A stretch of 64,000 bases of DNA from positions 3,528,601 through 3,592,600 of the forward strand of contig NZ_OY762276.1 in assembly GCF_963665445.1 (NCBI RefSeq), given 5' to 3'. Below, in pieces: positions 19,075-27,922 of this stretch. The notes beneath the pieces are model-generated. The model saw only the letters and a program-made list of their open reading frames with translations, was not told where the DNA came from and searched no databases. The position numbers and the translations under genes were made by a program. Source of the stretch: an uncultured Desulfobulbus sp. Lineage in GTDB: Bacteria; Desulfobacterota; Desulfobulbia; Desulfobulbales; Desulfobulbaceae. The number at the start of each line of letters is the position of its first letter. Positions within the stretch are counted from its first letter, which is position 1.

Positions 19075-19316
19075 CTCAATCTCCAAGGACCCACTCCTTT
19101 GGTTGGATCAGCAGGTGGTTGGTTGGTCAGGCCGGAAATCACGCTCCCGGCAGAGAAATGCCCCGTGCAGAACTGCTCCACACGGGGCCGGACATGCAGT
19201 TTGTTACAGATCGGGCCAGCCCGGCAAGAAATCCGGGAGGGACCGCGACGGAAGGCGGAAGGAGTACAAAGCGCATCCACCGCGGCCCGGGTGCGGCCCG
19301 AAACCGGCTCAGCTCA

Positions 19317-19347
19317 CCTGCCCGGCGCGGGGGGTGCGCCGGGCAGG
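19317..19347. terminator. Strong GC hairpin downstream of a pseudopilin gene
   Basis: Twelve-base perfect arms (CCTGCCCGGCGC and GCGCCGGGCAGG) have a seven-base loop. It starts 15 bases after the stop of the pseudopilin gene at 19362. No T run follows on the minus strand, so it may attenuate rather than end transcription. The neighbouring gap 19,075-19,316 holds one more small hairpin (CCCCGTG/CACGGGG) and no gene. Confidence 0.5.
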
Positions 19348-19361
19348 CTCAAGCCGGGTTA

Positions 19362-20330
19362 TCAGATGGTGTTGCGGGTGCCGTCCCACTCGCCGAGCTC
19401 TTCTTCCTTGGTGTCGAGGGCGCCGTCGACGATAGCGACGAGTTCGCACTGATCACCAGGCTGAATACCACCTGTGGCAGAAGCAAGGTAAGTTCCCACG
19501 TTCCATACGGCGATGAATCGGTTGTACTCATCCGGCTTGACATGACGATAGACAGGCACGGTGGTCATTCCGCCAAGCTCGTTGGCGTTGAACAGAGTCG
19601 ATGCCGGTCCAATACCGGTAAGCAGATAAGCATAGTTGCCATCAGCATTGTAAACGGTACCATCACCAGCAGGATCCTCCTGGCCAGTCAGTCGCTCGTT
19701 TCCACCAATCCACCACACACCAGACACGGTTGCATCGACTGCATCATCACCATCGGCATCAAACGGGACCTCAACGCCGCATCCGTTGGCGTCTGGGGTC
19801 AAGAAAATATTACCAGCAACAACCATATTGGAGCGTGAGTTGATCAGGGCCTGGATATACGTTGCCGAGCAATCCATAGAACCTACGACCGCACCATTGG
19901 GCATGTCTGTGTTATCATTATCGATATACATCATTGACTGTATACCACCATCGTACATGATCTGAAGCACGCCTGTTGGTATAGAGGCAATAGCAGCATC
20001 AGTAGCAGGATCAAAACCAAGCATCCCAGGATCTGTACCGTCTTCAGCCAACAGCGAGTCAAACCGGCTCGGCAGCTCGTTGCGTTTGATAACGCGGTAG
20101 GTGCGGATGCCCTTGTTCAGCTCGTCCATCATGGTGACGTGGGCGGCGGCGGAGGCACGCGCATCCGTATCCTTGAGGGCGATGGTGGCGGTACCGGCGA
20201 TGGCGGCGAGGATGGCCACGACCACCAGCAGCTCGAGCAGGGTGAAACCGTCGTTGTTGCGTTTTTTGCTCTCGAGGATCTGTTTTCTCAGCTCAAGCAT
20301 GGATTTGATTTTTTCGCTCAAAGTCTTCAT
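19362..20330 (-). CDS. Large type IV pseudopilin
   Basis: A 322-residue prepilin with a rather long leader. The cleavage site follows NDG, before FTLLELLVVVAILAAIAG, with Glu at mature position 5. The C-terminal part is acidic, with several Asp-rich turns (DADGDDAVDATV) that could bind calcium as in GspG. AGGAGG lies eight bases before the ATG at 20330; the frame upstream of this is not used. It is probably the first gene of the operon and may be the major subunit. Confidence 0.88.
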   Translation of the reverse strand: MKTLSEKIKSMLELRKQILESKKRNNDGFTLLELLVVVAILAAIAGTATIALKDTDARASAAAHVTMMDELNKGIRTYRVIKRNELPSRFDSLLAEDGTDPGMLGFDPATDAAIASIPTGVLQIMYDGGIQSMMYIDNDNTDMPNGAVVGSMDCSATYIQALINSRSNMVVAGNIFLTPDANGCGVEVPFDADGDDAVDATVSGVWWIGGNERLTGQEDPAGDGTVYNADGNYAYLLTGIGPASTLFNANELGGMTTVPVYRHVKPDEYNRFIAVWNVGTYLASATGGIQPGDQCELVAIVDGALDTKEEELGEWDGTRNTI

Positions 20331-20525
20331 GGGGTTTTCCTCCTGTATGGGGTTAAAAGAAACGACTCTTCTTGGTTGTTCCAGCCATCGCTCCCGCCCC
20401 GGGAGCCGAGCACCGGTGTGCATGTTTTTCTTCCTGTTTCATCCGGCGCCGGTCGACCCGCACGATTGGACACCGCCTGTGGGCATGGCCGCTCGCCACC
20501 GCCCCTCCTTTTTTCGTGAAACGCC

Positions 20526-20786
20526 TCAGCCTGCCGTTGCCTCGCCCTCGCGCCCCTTGCCTGCCAGAACGGCGCTCGTGTCGCGCACGGTCCGCTGCGG
20601 AGTGCAGTTGTTGGCGAAGTCCACCACGAAGCGGTACTGCTTGCCGCAGTGGATGATCACCTCTTTCTGCCCCCGGCGCAGGATCCGCATCTCCAGGCGA
20701 ATATCGCCATAGCCGTCATGGGCAAAGACCTCGTGGTACAAGGCTTCAAACTGTTTCAGTACATCCTGGCTGGTTGCTGTCTCCAT
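20526..20786 (-). CDS. Small conserved-looking protein of unknown function
   Basis: An 86-residue cytoplasmic protein, starting at METATSQDVLKQF with a beta-rich middle (DIRLEMRILRRGQKEVIIHC). No family is recognised. I prefer the ATG at 20786; a longer frame to 20894 begins with proline/glycine-poor noise. It lies 195 bases upstream of the first pseudopilin gene on the same strand and may be the true head of the operon. Confidence 0.55.
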   Translation of the reverse strand: METATSQDVLKQFEALYHEVFAHDGYGDIRLEMRILRRGQKEVIIHCGKQYRFVVDFANNCTPQRTVRDTSAVLAGKGREGEATAG

Positions 20787-21533
20787 TCCCTCTGTACCCT
20801 GGACGTTTTTCCCTTGGTTTGAATTGCAGCGCCGAAACCCCTTTCCGGCGCCCGATGCGCCCGACACAGCCGGTGCATCCCATTTTCGCTTCAAACGGCG
20901 GTCGTCAAAGATCCGGTCGATTCAACCCGGCATGGCGACGATCGCCTTTTTAAGACCAACGACTTTCATTAGCAGATCCAACTTGTTTTAGTTATCGCTA
21001 ATGTTGATTGCACTATAGCCGAAAAATTTCCCCCTGCTGTGACCAGGGTCACGCTTTGGCAAAAAAAAAGACCAAGTTTTCATTTTTTCTGCATGAAAAA
21101 TTTATTCAATTATATCAGTTAGTTAAATTTTTGAAAAAGCCGCGCCCGCTGCTGAACGGGCATGCGCCGCCCGCTGCAAACGCTGCACCTGCATCGTTTG
21201 CAGCGGGCGCGGGCGGCCATTAAATCCATTAAGCCCTAATCTTATTATTCATTGACAACATTATAAGGTATAGCTAAATGTAGCCCGTCGCCGGACGAGG
21301 AATCGATGACACTGTTCGGCAAAAAAACAATGTGATCACCACCAAAGCTCAGCTTAAAAAGAGGCGATCTCTCCCGATGGTCGAGATGACCTCGGGGCGA
21401 TCCTACGCTCCCTGGAAAAGGGCGCCGTATCGATGCCATCCCCTGCCTCCGCGAGGGATCTCGTCTTTGTTTCCCTTGAGCCGAAGTCGAGTGCAGTCAC
21501 CTAATAAAAGTATCGCTACACCCCAGGAGCCCC
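20787..21533. promoter_or_regulatory. Divergent intergenic region with palindromes
   Basis: No gene is convincing in these 747 bases. It contains a TTAG-N6-CTAA palindrome (20988-21001) nested in a CATTAGC / GCTAATG inverted pair (20968-20974 and 20997-21003). A 15-base perfect inverted repeat (21168-21182 and 21195-21209, loop 12) follows, inside an AT-rich stretch. The region separates the pilus operon (minus) from the Crp/Fnr gene (plus) and probably holds both promoters. Confidence 0.5.
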
Positions 21534-22292
21534 ATGAAATATGCGACTACCGCCGCCGCACCGGCCGCGATCACCGAATTTTCCACCAATCAGGAACGAA
21601 AGGGACTCCTGCGCAGCCCCCTCTTGCGTGACCTGGCTCCGGAACTTCGACAGAGCCTGAGCCAGATGGCCATCCTCCGCACCCTGCGCAAGGGCGAGTA
21701 CCTCTTCTTCGACGGCGAGCCGATCCATCACTTCCACTACCTGGGCAGCGGCCGCATCAAGGAGTACTATCCCGCCTGCGACGGCGAACAGTGCCTGCGC
21801 CACATCGCCCTGCCCGGCCATTACCTCAGCCTGCACCAGCTGCTCTCGGGCAAGCCCCATTACAGTTATTCGGCCGTGGCCATAAGCGCCTCGCGCTGCT
21901 GGTCCTGGCCGATCGATTTCTTCCTGGACCTGATGCACCGGGAGCCCACCGTTTCGGTGCAGGTGGTGCGCCTGCTCTCGGAGAACGTGGAGCACTCCTG
22001 CCGCCACAACTGCCTCTGCCGCAAATCCCGCGCCCTGGCCAAGGTGGCCGGCTACCTGCTGAGCAAGAGCCGGATGATGACCCGCCAGGCCAGGCTCATG
22101 GGCAGCATGGCGCCGTCGGTGCGCATCGACCTGCGGCCCCTGGAACTGGCGGCGGCGGAGATTTGCCTGGCCCGCGAGACCTTTTCCCGGGCCCTGTCCT
22201 GCCTCGACGATCGCGGCCTGATCCAGGTGGTGTACGGGGTGGTGGAAATTCTCGACGAAGAGGGGCTGAAGGAGATCAGCGCGGTGGGCTGA
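21534..22292 (+). CDS. Crp/Fnr-family transcription regulator
   Basis: A 252-residue regulator. A cyclic-nucleotide-binding-like beta roll lies at about residues 30-150 (RTLRKGEYLFFDGEPIHHFH), then a dimer helix and a C-terminal helix-turn-helix (LAAAEICLARETFSRALSCL). Four cysteines cluster near 160 (CRHNCLC), but they are not in the N-terminal FNR arrangement. AGGAG precedes the ATG. The effector is unknown. Its position opposite the pilus operon makes that operon a possible target. Confidence 0.88.
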   Translation: MKYATTAAAPAAITEFSTNQERKGLLRSPLLRDLAPELRQSLSQMAILRTLRKGEYLFFDGEPIHHFHYLGSGRIKEYYPACDGEQCLRHIALPGHYLSLHQLLSGKPHYSYSAVAISASRCWSWPIDFFLDLMHREPTVSVQVVRLLSENVEHSCRHNCLCRKSRALAKVAGYLLSKSRMMTRQARLMGSMAPSVRIDLRPLELAAAEICLARETFSRALSCLDDRGLIQVVYGVVEILDEEGLKEISAVG

Positions 22293-22471
22293 TCGATGGC
22301 GGGCTCCGCCGGTCAGCTTCGGCCTGGGCGGGAACGTCCGGACACGGGGGCTTTCTCTCCTTTCCTCCCCCGCTGCCGGGGTGATGCAAACACCCCTGCT
22401 GCCCATGTTCAGGGCCCTGGAAACAGGTGCCTTTCCGGGCCGGGGGCCGCAACCGGTCAGGGATTCCCAAT

Positions 22472-22578
22472 CATGACAGCCTCGTAAAAAGTCAAAAGCC
22501 GAGAAATCACGGTTCGTCAAATCAATACGTTAGAAGGCAAGAAACGTCGTTTTCGTGGCTTTTTACGAGAACGACAAT
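22472..22578 (+). repeat. MITE-like interspersed repeat, copy A
   Basis: About 107 bases bounded by CTCGTAAAAAG at the left and its inverse CTTTTTACGAG at the right. The centre contains gaaacgtcgtt. It is in tandem with copy B, and a near-exact inverse copy lies at 23538-23640. It contains no gene; the size and terminal inverted repeat suggest a non-autonomous element. Confidence 0.75.
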
Positions 22579-22687
22579 CATGATGGCTTCGTAAAAAGTC
22601 AAAAGCCTGAATGTCACGCGTCGTGAAATCAGCAACTTACAAAGCTCGAAACGTCGTTCTCGAGGCTTTTTACGAGAACGACAATCA
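22579..22687 (+). repeat. MITE-like interspersed repeat, copy B
   Basis: The second tandem copy, starting ggcttcgtaaaaagtc and ending ttttacgagaacgac. It differs from copy A in the centre (cacgcgtcgtgaaatcag) and matches the inverse copy at 23646-23751. It ends 27 bases before the prepilin peptidase ATG, so its transcription may cross the repeat. Confidence 0.75.
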
Positions 22688-22714
22688 TCGACATATCACC
22701 AGGAAGACAGCGCA

Positions 22715-23497
22715 ATGAACCTTCTCTCAGCCGTATTCCCCCCCCTGCTTGGCGTGGTGGTGGGCTCTTTTCTCAATGTGGTCATACTCCGCTTGCCCAG
22801 GGCGGATGCCTCCATCGTCTTTCCCGGCTCGCACTGCCCGCAATGCGGCCATCCGCTCAGCTGGTGGGAGAACATCCCCCTGCTCAGCTTTCTCCTCCTC
22901 AAGGGGCGGTGCCGCAGCTGCAGGGCCCCCATCTCCTGGCAATATCCGCTGGTCGAGGCGGCCATGGGGCTGCTGTCGTTTTTGCTCTTCCTCCAGCAGG
23001 GGCCGAGCCTTCGCTACCTGGTGCTGTTTTTGTTGTTCGCGGCCCTGCTGGTCATCCTCGTCATCGACCTCCAACACCAGATCATCCCCGACAGGATCAG
23101 CCTGCCGGGGATCACCCTGGGCTTCGCCGCCTCGTTGTTCACCGATCTCGCCACCTGGCAGCAGTCGGCCCTGGGGGTGCTGCTTGGCGGGGGCATCCTC
23201 GCCCTGGTCTCCTGGGGCTATACGGCCCTGAGAAAACAAAAGGGCATGGGGGGCGGGGACATCAAACTGCTGGCCATGATCGGGGCCTTTCTTGGCTGCC
23301 AGAGCCTGTTGTACGTGATTCTCGCCAGCTCGGTGCTGGGCTCCGTGGTGGGAATCGGTGCGATGGTCAAGCAGGGCGGGGGCGGCAGGATGCGCCTTCC
23401 CTTTGGCCCCTTTCTCGCCCTGGCGGCCATAAGCTGGGTGTTGCTCGGGAAGCAGATGCTCGGCGGGGGAAAGATGGCACTCTTCCTCGCGCCCTGA
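22715..23497 (+). CDS. Prepilin peptidase (A24 family)
   Basis: A 260-residue membrane aspartyl protease that removes prepilin leaders and N-methylates the new end. It has an N-terminal helix (GSFLNVVILRLPR) and a zinc ribbon with two CxxC pairs (CPQCGH and CRSC). About seven helices follow. Both catalytic Asp are present: VIDLQHQIIPD near 125 and the GxGD motif MGGGDIKLL near 186. It is complete for a bifunctional PilD/GspO enzyme. It is the obvious processing enzyme for the three pseudopilins of the minus-strand operon. Unusually it is flanked on both sides by MITE-like repeats in opposite orientation. Confidence 0.95.
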   Translation: MNLLSAVFPPLLGVVVGSFLNVVILRLPRADASIVFPGSHCPQCGHPLSWWENIPLLSFLLLKGRCRSCRAPISWQYPLVEAAMGLLSFLLFLQQGPSLRYLVLFLLFAALLVILVIDLQHQIIPDRISLPGITLGFAASLFTDLATWQQSALGVLLGGGILALVSWGYTALRKQKGMGGGDIKLLAMIGAFLGCQSLLYVILASSVLGSVVGIGAMVKQGGGGRMRLPFGPFLALAAISWVLLGKQMLGGGKMALFLAP

Positions 23498-23502
23498 CTC
23501 AT

Positions 23503-23537
23503 TGATTTGACTGACCGTGATTTCTCGACTTTTGACG
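23503..23537 (-). repeat. Partial MITE-like repeat
   Basis: The stretch tgatttgactgaccgtgatt matches part of the inverse copy that follows (23591-23610), so this is a truncated third copy immediately after the peptidase gene. Confidence 0.5.
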
Positions 23538-23640
23538 TTTGTCGTTCTCGTAAAAAGCCACGAAAACGACGTTTCTTGCCTTCTAACGTATTGATTTGAC
23601 TAACCGTGATTTCTCCGCTTGTGACTTTTTACGAGGCTGT
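23538..23640 (-). repeat. MITE-like repeat, inverse copy C
   Basis: Reverse complement of copy A with only a few changes: tgtcgttctcgtaaaaagcc at the left and gactttttacgaggc at the right, with the shared centre cgtttcttgccttctaacg. Confidence 0.75.
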
Positions 23641-23645
23641 CACGT

Positions 23646-23751
23646 TTGTCGTTCTCGTAAAAAGGCCCGAGAACGACGTTTCGAGCTTCGTAAGCTGCTG
23701 ATTTCACGATGCGTGACATTCAGGTTTTTGACTTTTTACGAAGCCATCACG
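23646..23751 (-). repeat. MITE-like repeat, inverse copy D
   Basis: Reverse complement of copy B, with gtcgttctcgtaaaaaggcc at one end and tttttgactttttacgaagc at the other. Together with copy C it forms a tandem pair mirroring A and B on the far side of the peptidase gene. Confidence 0.75.
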
Positions 23752-23887
23752 TTTCACGAAGACACCTTTTCGAAGCATTCTTTTTTGATTTTCATTCTCA
23801 AAAAAGAATTGACCTTGATCTGACCCCGTGTTAGGGTCAATTCGCAAATGATAATATTTATCAAAACAAAACATGAAGGAGAACACG

Positions 23888-24538
23888 ATGGACCAGGCTT
23901 CCATGCACATGCCCCTGCTCGGCGACCGCTTCCCGGAGATGACTGTCCAGACAACCCACGGCCCCATGACCTTGCCCGACGACATGGACGGCAAGTGGTT
24001 CGTGCTGTTCAGCCATCCCGCGGATTTCACCCCGGTCTGCACCACGGAATTCGTCGGCTTTCAGAAACGTTACGATCAGTTTCAGGCCATGGGATGCGAA
24101 CTGATCGGCATGTCCATCGATCAGGTCTTTTCCCATATCAAGTGGGTGGAGTGGATCAAGGAAAAATTGGATGTGGATATTCAGTTCCCCATCATCGCCG
24201 CCAATGATGCGGTGGCCATGCAGCTGGGCCTGCTGCATCCGGGCAAGGGCACCAACACCGTTCGGGCGGTGTTCATCGTCGACCCCTTTGCCAAGGTACG
24301 TCTGGTCCTGTACTATCCGCAGGAGATCGGACGGAACATGGATGAGATCGTCCGTGCCGTGAAGGCCCTGCAGACCTCGGACAAACAGGGGGCCATGCCC
24401 GCCGACTGGCCCAACAGCGATCTTATCGGCGATCGGGTTATCGTGCCGCCGGCCGGGGACATTTTCCTGGCCAAAGAGCGGCTGAAACAGTACGAGGGCT
24501 ACGACTGGTGGTTCTGCCACAAGCCGCTGGAGAAGTGA
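23888..24538 (+). CDS. Peroxiredoxin (AhpC/TSA, Prx6-like)
   Basis: A 216-residue thiol peroxidase that reduces hydrogen peroxide and organic peroxides in the cytoplasm. The peroxidatic Cys is C51 in [11 protein letters not shown], with the Thr and Arg partners present. The C-terminal extension, ending [10 protein letters not shown], fits the Prx6 or archaeal-type subgroup of about 215-220 residues. The start at 23888 is fixed by AAGGAG six bases upstream; the ATG at 23873 lies ahead of that ribosome site. It is a single gene, probably with its own promoter in the AT-rich stretch before it. Confidence 0.93.
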   Translation: MDQASMHMPLLGDRFPEMTVQTTHGPMTLPDDMDGKWFVLFSHPADFTPVCTTEFVGFQKRYDQFQAMGCELIGMSIDQVFSHIKWVEWIKEKLDVDIQFPIIAANDAVAMQLGLLHPGKGTNTVRAVFIVDPFAKVRLVLYYPQEIGRNMDEIVRAVKALQTSDKQGAMPADWPNSDLIGDRVIVPPAGDIFLAKERLKQYEGYDWWFCHKPLEK

Positions 24539-24667
24539 GGGTCGAACCTGAGTGTCGATATCGTCCCGTGTCGTGTTTTGAAGGGGCGGAGGGTCTGCGT
24601 GCCCTCCCCCCCTTCGTCGTTTGCCGGGAATTCGCCCAAACGACTCCCGACGGTGCGCACCGGGCCT

Positions 24668-25030
24668 TCACGCCTTGCTGGAACACCAGGACCTGCATTT
24701 CTTGACATACGGGTCGTGGAGCATCTCCCGGTACTCTTCGGAGTCGCAGGCCACCAGGCCCACCTTGCCCAGGGGGTTGACGTGCACTCCCCAGCCGAAA
24801 CGTTTGGGAAGCTCCATGCCCGCCAGGGGATAGGAGGCGCACTTCAGATGAGGCCGCCTGCGGTGCACATGATGCACCTCGACAAAGAGCTGCCTGGGGG
24901 GCAGCTCATAGGGCTGACGGCTGAGGACCGCATACTCGGCCGCGGCAATGGAACCTGCTTTCTGGGGAACGATGCCCTCGGTGACCAGAGAACCGTCGGC
25001 CACCATGATTAACTTCTCCGCGGTTTGCAC
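24668..25030 (-). CDS. DUF6157 family protein
   Basis: A 120-residue protein recognisable by KRFGWGVHVNPLGKVGL followed by EEYREM near the C-terminus, as in DUF6157 proteins; function unknown. GTG at 25030 follows directly after an in-frame stop and gives the usual family N-terminus. The ATG at 25006 has the better ribosome site (GGAG) and is the alternative start. It ends in a Cys pair (CRSWC). It stands alone on the minus strand downstream of peroxiredoxin. Confidence 0.7.
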   Translation of the reverse strand: MQTAEKLIMVADGSLVTEGIVPQKAGSIAAAEYAVLSRQPYELPPRQLFVEVHHVHRRRPHLKCASYPLAGMELPKRFGWGVHVNPLGKVGLVACDSEEYREMLHDPYVKKCRSWCSSKA

Positions 25031-25169
25031 CCTTGATCATGCGTTGTTGTTCTTGTACTTGTCGTCCGTTTTTTTTTGGGGGGGGACTGTCCCGGCCGCA
25101 GCCTCGGAGAAGCGAGAGCAATTGGGCCGGCTGCAACCGGGACAATGGCGTAGGCCCTGTGCCGGGTGT

Positions 25170-26657
25170 TCAAATGGCCTTGAGAAATTCGATCAGAGCC
25201 GCCCGGTCGGCAGCCGGCATCTTGCGGAAGGCCTCGCGGGACTCAAGCCCCTCGCCGAAATGCCAGAGAATCGCCTCCTCGAAATCGCGCGCGCGGAGAT
25301 CGTGGAACATGTCGGTATGATCGACCACATTGTCCATCAGGCCGCGCGCCCACAGCGGCGGGGTGCGAAAGGTCGGCCGCACCCCGTGGTTGATCTCCCC
25401 CATGTCGTGCATCAACAGGTCGGTATAGGGCCAGATCTTCTGCTTGCTGAAGGCGGGAAGTTCCGGATAGGGGCCGGTCACCCAAGAGGGCTTGTGGCAC
25501 TCGGTGCAGCCGGCCACAAAAAACAGCTCCCTGCCCCGCTTGACCTCGGGTTTGTGCAGGTCGCGCGCCGCCGGGACGCCGAGACCGCGATGCCAGACCA
25601 CGAAGCTGTCGAACTCTTCCTTGCTCATCTCGATGGGCTGGTGCGCTGCCAGGGGCGCGATGTCCAGACCGAGTTCGGCCTGCTTGTCGATCCACTGCCG
25701 GCTGGCAAAGAGCTTCGGCCGGTCCGCGCGGTTGATGTTGGTCACGTTCCAGACCCCGTTGCCCCCCGGGCCGTTGACCACGCTGGCACGGGTGTTGTGC
25801 CAGGTGAAGCGGCCCAGTTTTTTACGGCCGTCGGGTTCGTCGACCCACTTGCCGTGCATGCCCTTGATCGGCCCGGGCTGGGCCTTCTGCCGTTCGTACT
25901 CGGCGAGGATATCCTCGTCGCTGATGGCGTCGAGCAGGCCGGTGCCGAAGATGCCGATGGTCGCCTCGAGGCTGACCTTGTAGTTCTCAGGCAGGGGCAG
26001 GACCGGATCGACCACGTCGGCCGTGGGATAGATCAGGGTGCCCTCGGTGGGCTTGCCCTGGTTGTAGGAGGTGCCGTCGGGGTATTTGTTGCCGTACTCG
26101 TCGACATAGGTGTTCCAGGTGATATCCACGCCCTTGGCCACCGGCGTGTACGGGGGCACGCTCATGGTCTGGAGCATGAACATGTAGCCGTCGACCATCT
26201 TGCCGTCTGGGGTGTGGACGAACACCGTATAGCCGTTGCCGAACTGTGTGCTGAAATCCTCGACCCGTCGTGCCCGCCCGTAGTTGGGGTGGCAGTTGCG
26301 GCAGGAATTGTTGAGGTACACCGGTCCGAGCCCGCCGTATGGGGAATCGGGATCGGTGACGTAGAGGGCCTCGAAGACCGCCTCGCCCGCATCGAATTGT
26401 TCCTGCAGCTTGGGATCGTTGCTGATCGCCGGGGCTTGCAGTTCCAGCGCGCGGGAGGTCGTTGCGAAGACCGTTCCCGCCTTGCCGCCGGTGAAATAAT
26501 CCTCGCTCAGCCCAGGCGGCAGGGTGCCCAGGGCGCTGTGGGCGAAAACCGAGCTGAACATTGTGCCGCAGCTCCAGTCGATGGCCGCGATCAGGGCCAG
26601 GGTGCCAAGGCTCAGGGACCAGATTCGTGCAGGCCGTTTCACTTCTTTAAGGCGCAT
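25170..26657 (-). CDS. Dihaem oxidoreductase (DUF1111/DHOR family)
   Basis: A 495-residue exported c-type cytochrome of the di-haem oxidoreductase (thiol oxidoreductase-like, DUF1111) family. An N-terminal membrane or signal segment is present. The two haem sites are CRNCH (about residue 120) and CTECH (about 385). Members are found with imelysins in iron-related operons (for example in Pseudomonas). I use the ATG at 26657, with GAGGA four to five bases before it; an ATG at 26699 overlaps the imelysin stop but has no ribosome site. It is the last gene of the imelysin operon and would sit on the periplasmic side. Confidence 0.88.
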   Translation of the reverse strand: MRLKEVKRPARIWSLSLGTLALIAAIDWSCGTMFSSVFAHSALGTLPPGLSEDYFTGGKAGTVFATTSRALELQAPAISNDPKLQEQFDAGEAVFEALYVTDPDSPYGGLGPVYLNNSCRNCHPNYGRARRVEDFSTQFGNGYTVFVHTPDGKMVDGYMFMLQTMSVPPYTPVAKGVDITWNTYVDEYGNKYPDGTSYNQGKPTEGTLIYPTADVVDPVLPLPENYKVSLEATIGIFGTGLLDAISDEDILAEYERQKAQPGPIKGMHGKWVDEPDGRKKLGRFTWHNTRASVVNGPGGNGVWNVTNINRADRPKLFASRQWIDKQAELGLDIAPLAAHQPIEMSKEEFDSFVVWHRGLGVPAARDLHKPEVKRGRELFFVAGCTECHKPSWVTGPYPELPAFSKQKIWPYTDLLMHDMGEINHGVRPTFRTPPLWARGLMDNVVDHTDMFHDLRARDFEEAILWHFGEGLESREAFRKMPAADRAALIEFLKAI

Positions 26658-26695
26658 ATTTTCCTCACTTTCCAGATCGATTCGATTCTCCGCCA

Positions 26696-27898
26696 TCATT
26701 GCAGGCGGACATAGGCGGCCCAGGGTTCCGTGACCGGATCGAGGCAGACGGGTCCGACGCTCGCCCCGAACTGCGCCGCCAGCTTCCAGCAGGAGGACGT
26801 CGCACGGCGGACCTTCAGCGCCTTGTCCTGGGGGGAGGCACCGTAGGGATCGCCGATATCGCGCACCCGGTGGCGGGTGTCGGCCAGGGCGATGCGGATG
26901 CGGCGGTCAAGCACCGAATCCTTGTCGGCCACGAGATCGGCCATGGCATGGCCACGTTTCCCCTCAGGACCGCCCAGATAGGCGTTCTCCACCCCCTGGA
27001 TCAGGTTGAGGATGTCGCTCTCGGCGTTGAGACTGTGCCGGGATTCGCTCTTTTTCGGATCGCCGCTGCCAAGCCATTCTTCAATCAGGGGGCAGGTATC
27101 CTCGATGACCGTTTGCGCCTCCTGAAACATCTCCTGCAGAACGATGGAGCGGGAGTAATAGCGGCTCTGCGGCTCACCGGGATGCTTGAACTCTTCGGCA
27201 TAGGAGGAGCGCGGCTTGAGCCCGGCCTGGCTGAGCAGCGCTGCATCGGCCTTGTTCATGTGCCCGGTTCCTGCCCAGGCGGCCTTGAAATCGAGGCTCT
27301 CCTCGAGCATGGCCCGGGAAACGGCCTTGAGGTAGGCGAGCCGTTCCGGGGTCAAGGCACCGGCACTGCGGACCTTGCCATCCTCAAACAGCAGGTACTC
27401 GGCGGTGAAGAACCCTCGCAGGGTGGACAATTTCTTCTCGCGCAGGCTGCGCGCGTCGATCGTTTCCCTGCCGGCGGCAACCTGGGCGATGGCATACTCG
27501 ATCATCGGCCGGTCGATGGGCCAGGAGGCCACCTGCTTGTCGAAATCGTAAAAGGCGCAGGGACCGTAGGCAAAGGTGTTGACCGCCTGCCAGCGGGCGC
27601 GGGCCGTTTTCCAGGATTGAGCCGCGGCCTCCATGGCCCTGTCGGAGGGGCCCTTGGCCAGACGTTCCACCGCCGCGTCGAAGTCGCGGATGCCGGCAAC
27701 GACGTGGTCCAGGGTGTGCAGCACCACCTTGTCGGCATAGTCACCGATAACGGCATCGATGGCGTGGCGGGCCCGGTACTGCTGATACGCGGCCGATTTC
27801 GGGAATAGAATCGCTCCGCAAACCGCTCCGGCCAGGATCACCAGGCCGGCGATGCGGACCACGGGACGGTTGAGCGGGTGTTTTTTGGGGGATGTCAT
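26696..27898 (-). CDS. Imelysin family (M75) iron-regulated protein
   Basis: A 400-residue extracytoplasmic protein with one N-terminal membrane helix (VVRIAGLVILAGAVCGAILF). The remainder is a helical imelysin fold with WPIDRPMIEYA and FFTAEYLLFE segments typical of the family. Imelysins are implicated in iron uptake (EfeO, IrpA and relatives). No GxHxxE metal motif in the usual form was seen. It follows another imelysin gene and precedes the dihaem oxidoreductase on one transcript. Confidence 0.85.
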   Translation of the reverse strand: MTSPKKHPLNRPVVRIAGLVILAGAVCGAILFPKSAAYQQYRARHAIDAVIGDYADKVVLHTLDHVVAGIRDFDAAVERLAKGPSDRAMEAAAQSWKTARARWQAVNTFAYGPCAFYDFDKQVASWPIDRPMIEYAIAQVAAGRETIDARSLREKKLSTLRGFFTAEYLLFEDGKVRSAGALTPERLAYLKAVSRAMLEESLDFKAAWAGTGHMNKADAALLSQAGLKPRSSYAEEFKHPGEPQSRYYSRSIVLQEMFQEAQTVIEDTCPLIEEWLGSGDPKKSESRHSLNAESDILNLIQGVENAYLGGPEGKRGHAMADLVADKDSVLDRRIRIALADTRHRVRDIGDPYGASPQDKALKVRRATSSCWKLAAQFGASVGPVCLDPVTEPWAAYVRLQ

Positions 27899-27922
27899 GC
27901 TCCTCTCTCCAAGCGGTTGGTG

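Noticed and set aside
21008-21223. 71-codon gene in the AT-rich gap
   Set aside because: Lys/Phe-rich start and a palindrome-encoded end, no ribosome site; judged noncoding.
22472-22687. Tandem 107-base repeats taken as a CRISPR array
   Set aside because: Only two units, with no short direct repeats separated by unique spacers; the units have inverted ends and decayed copies elsewhere.
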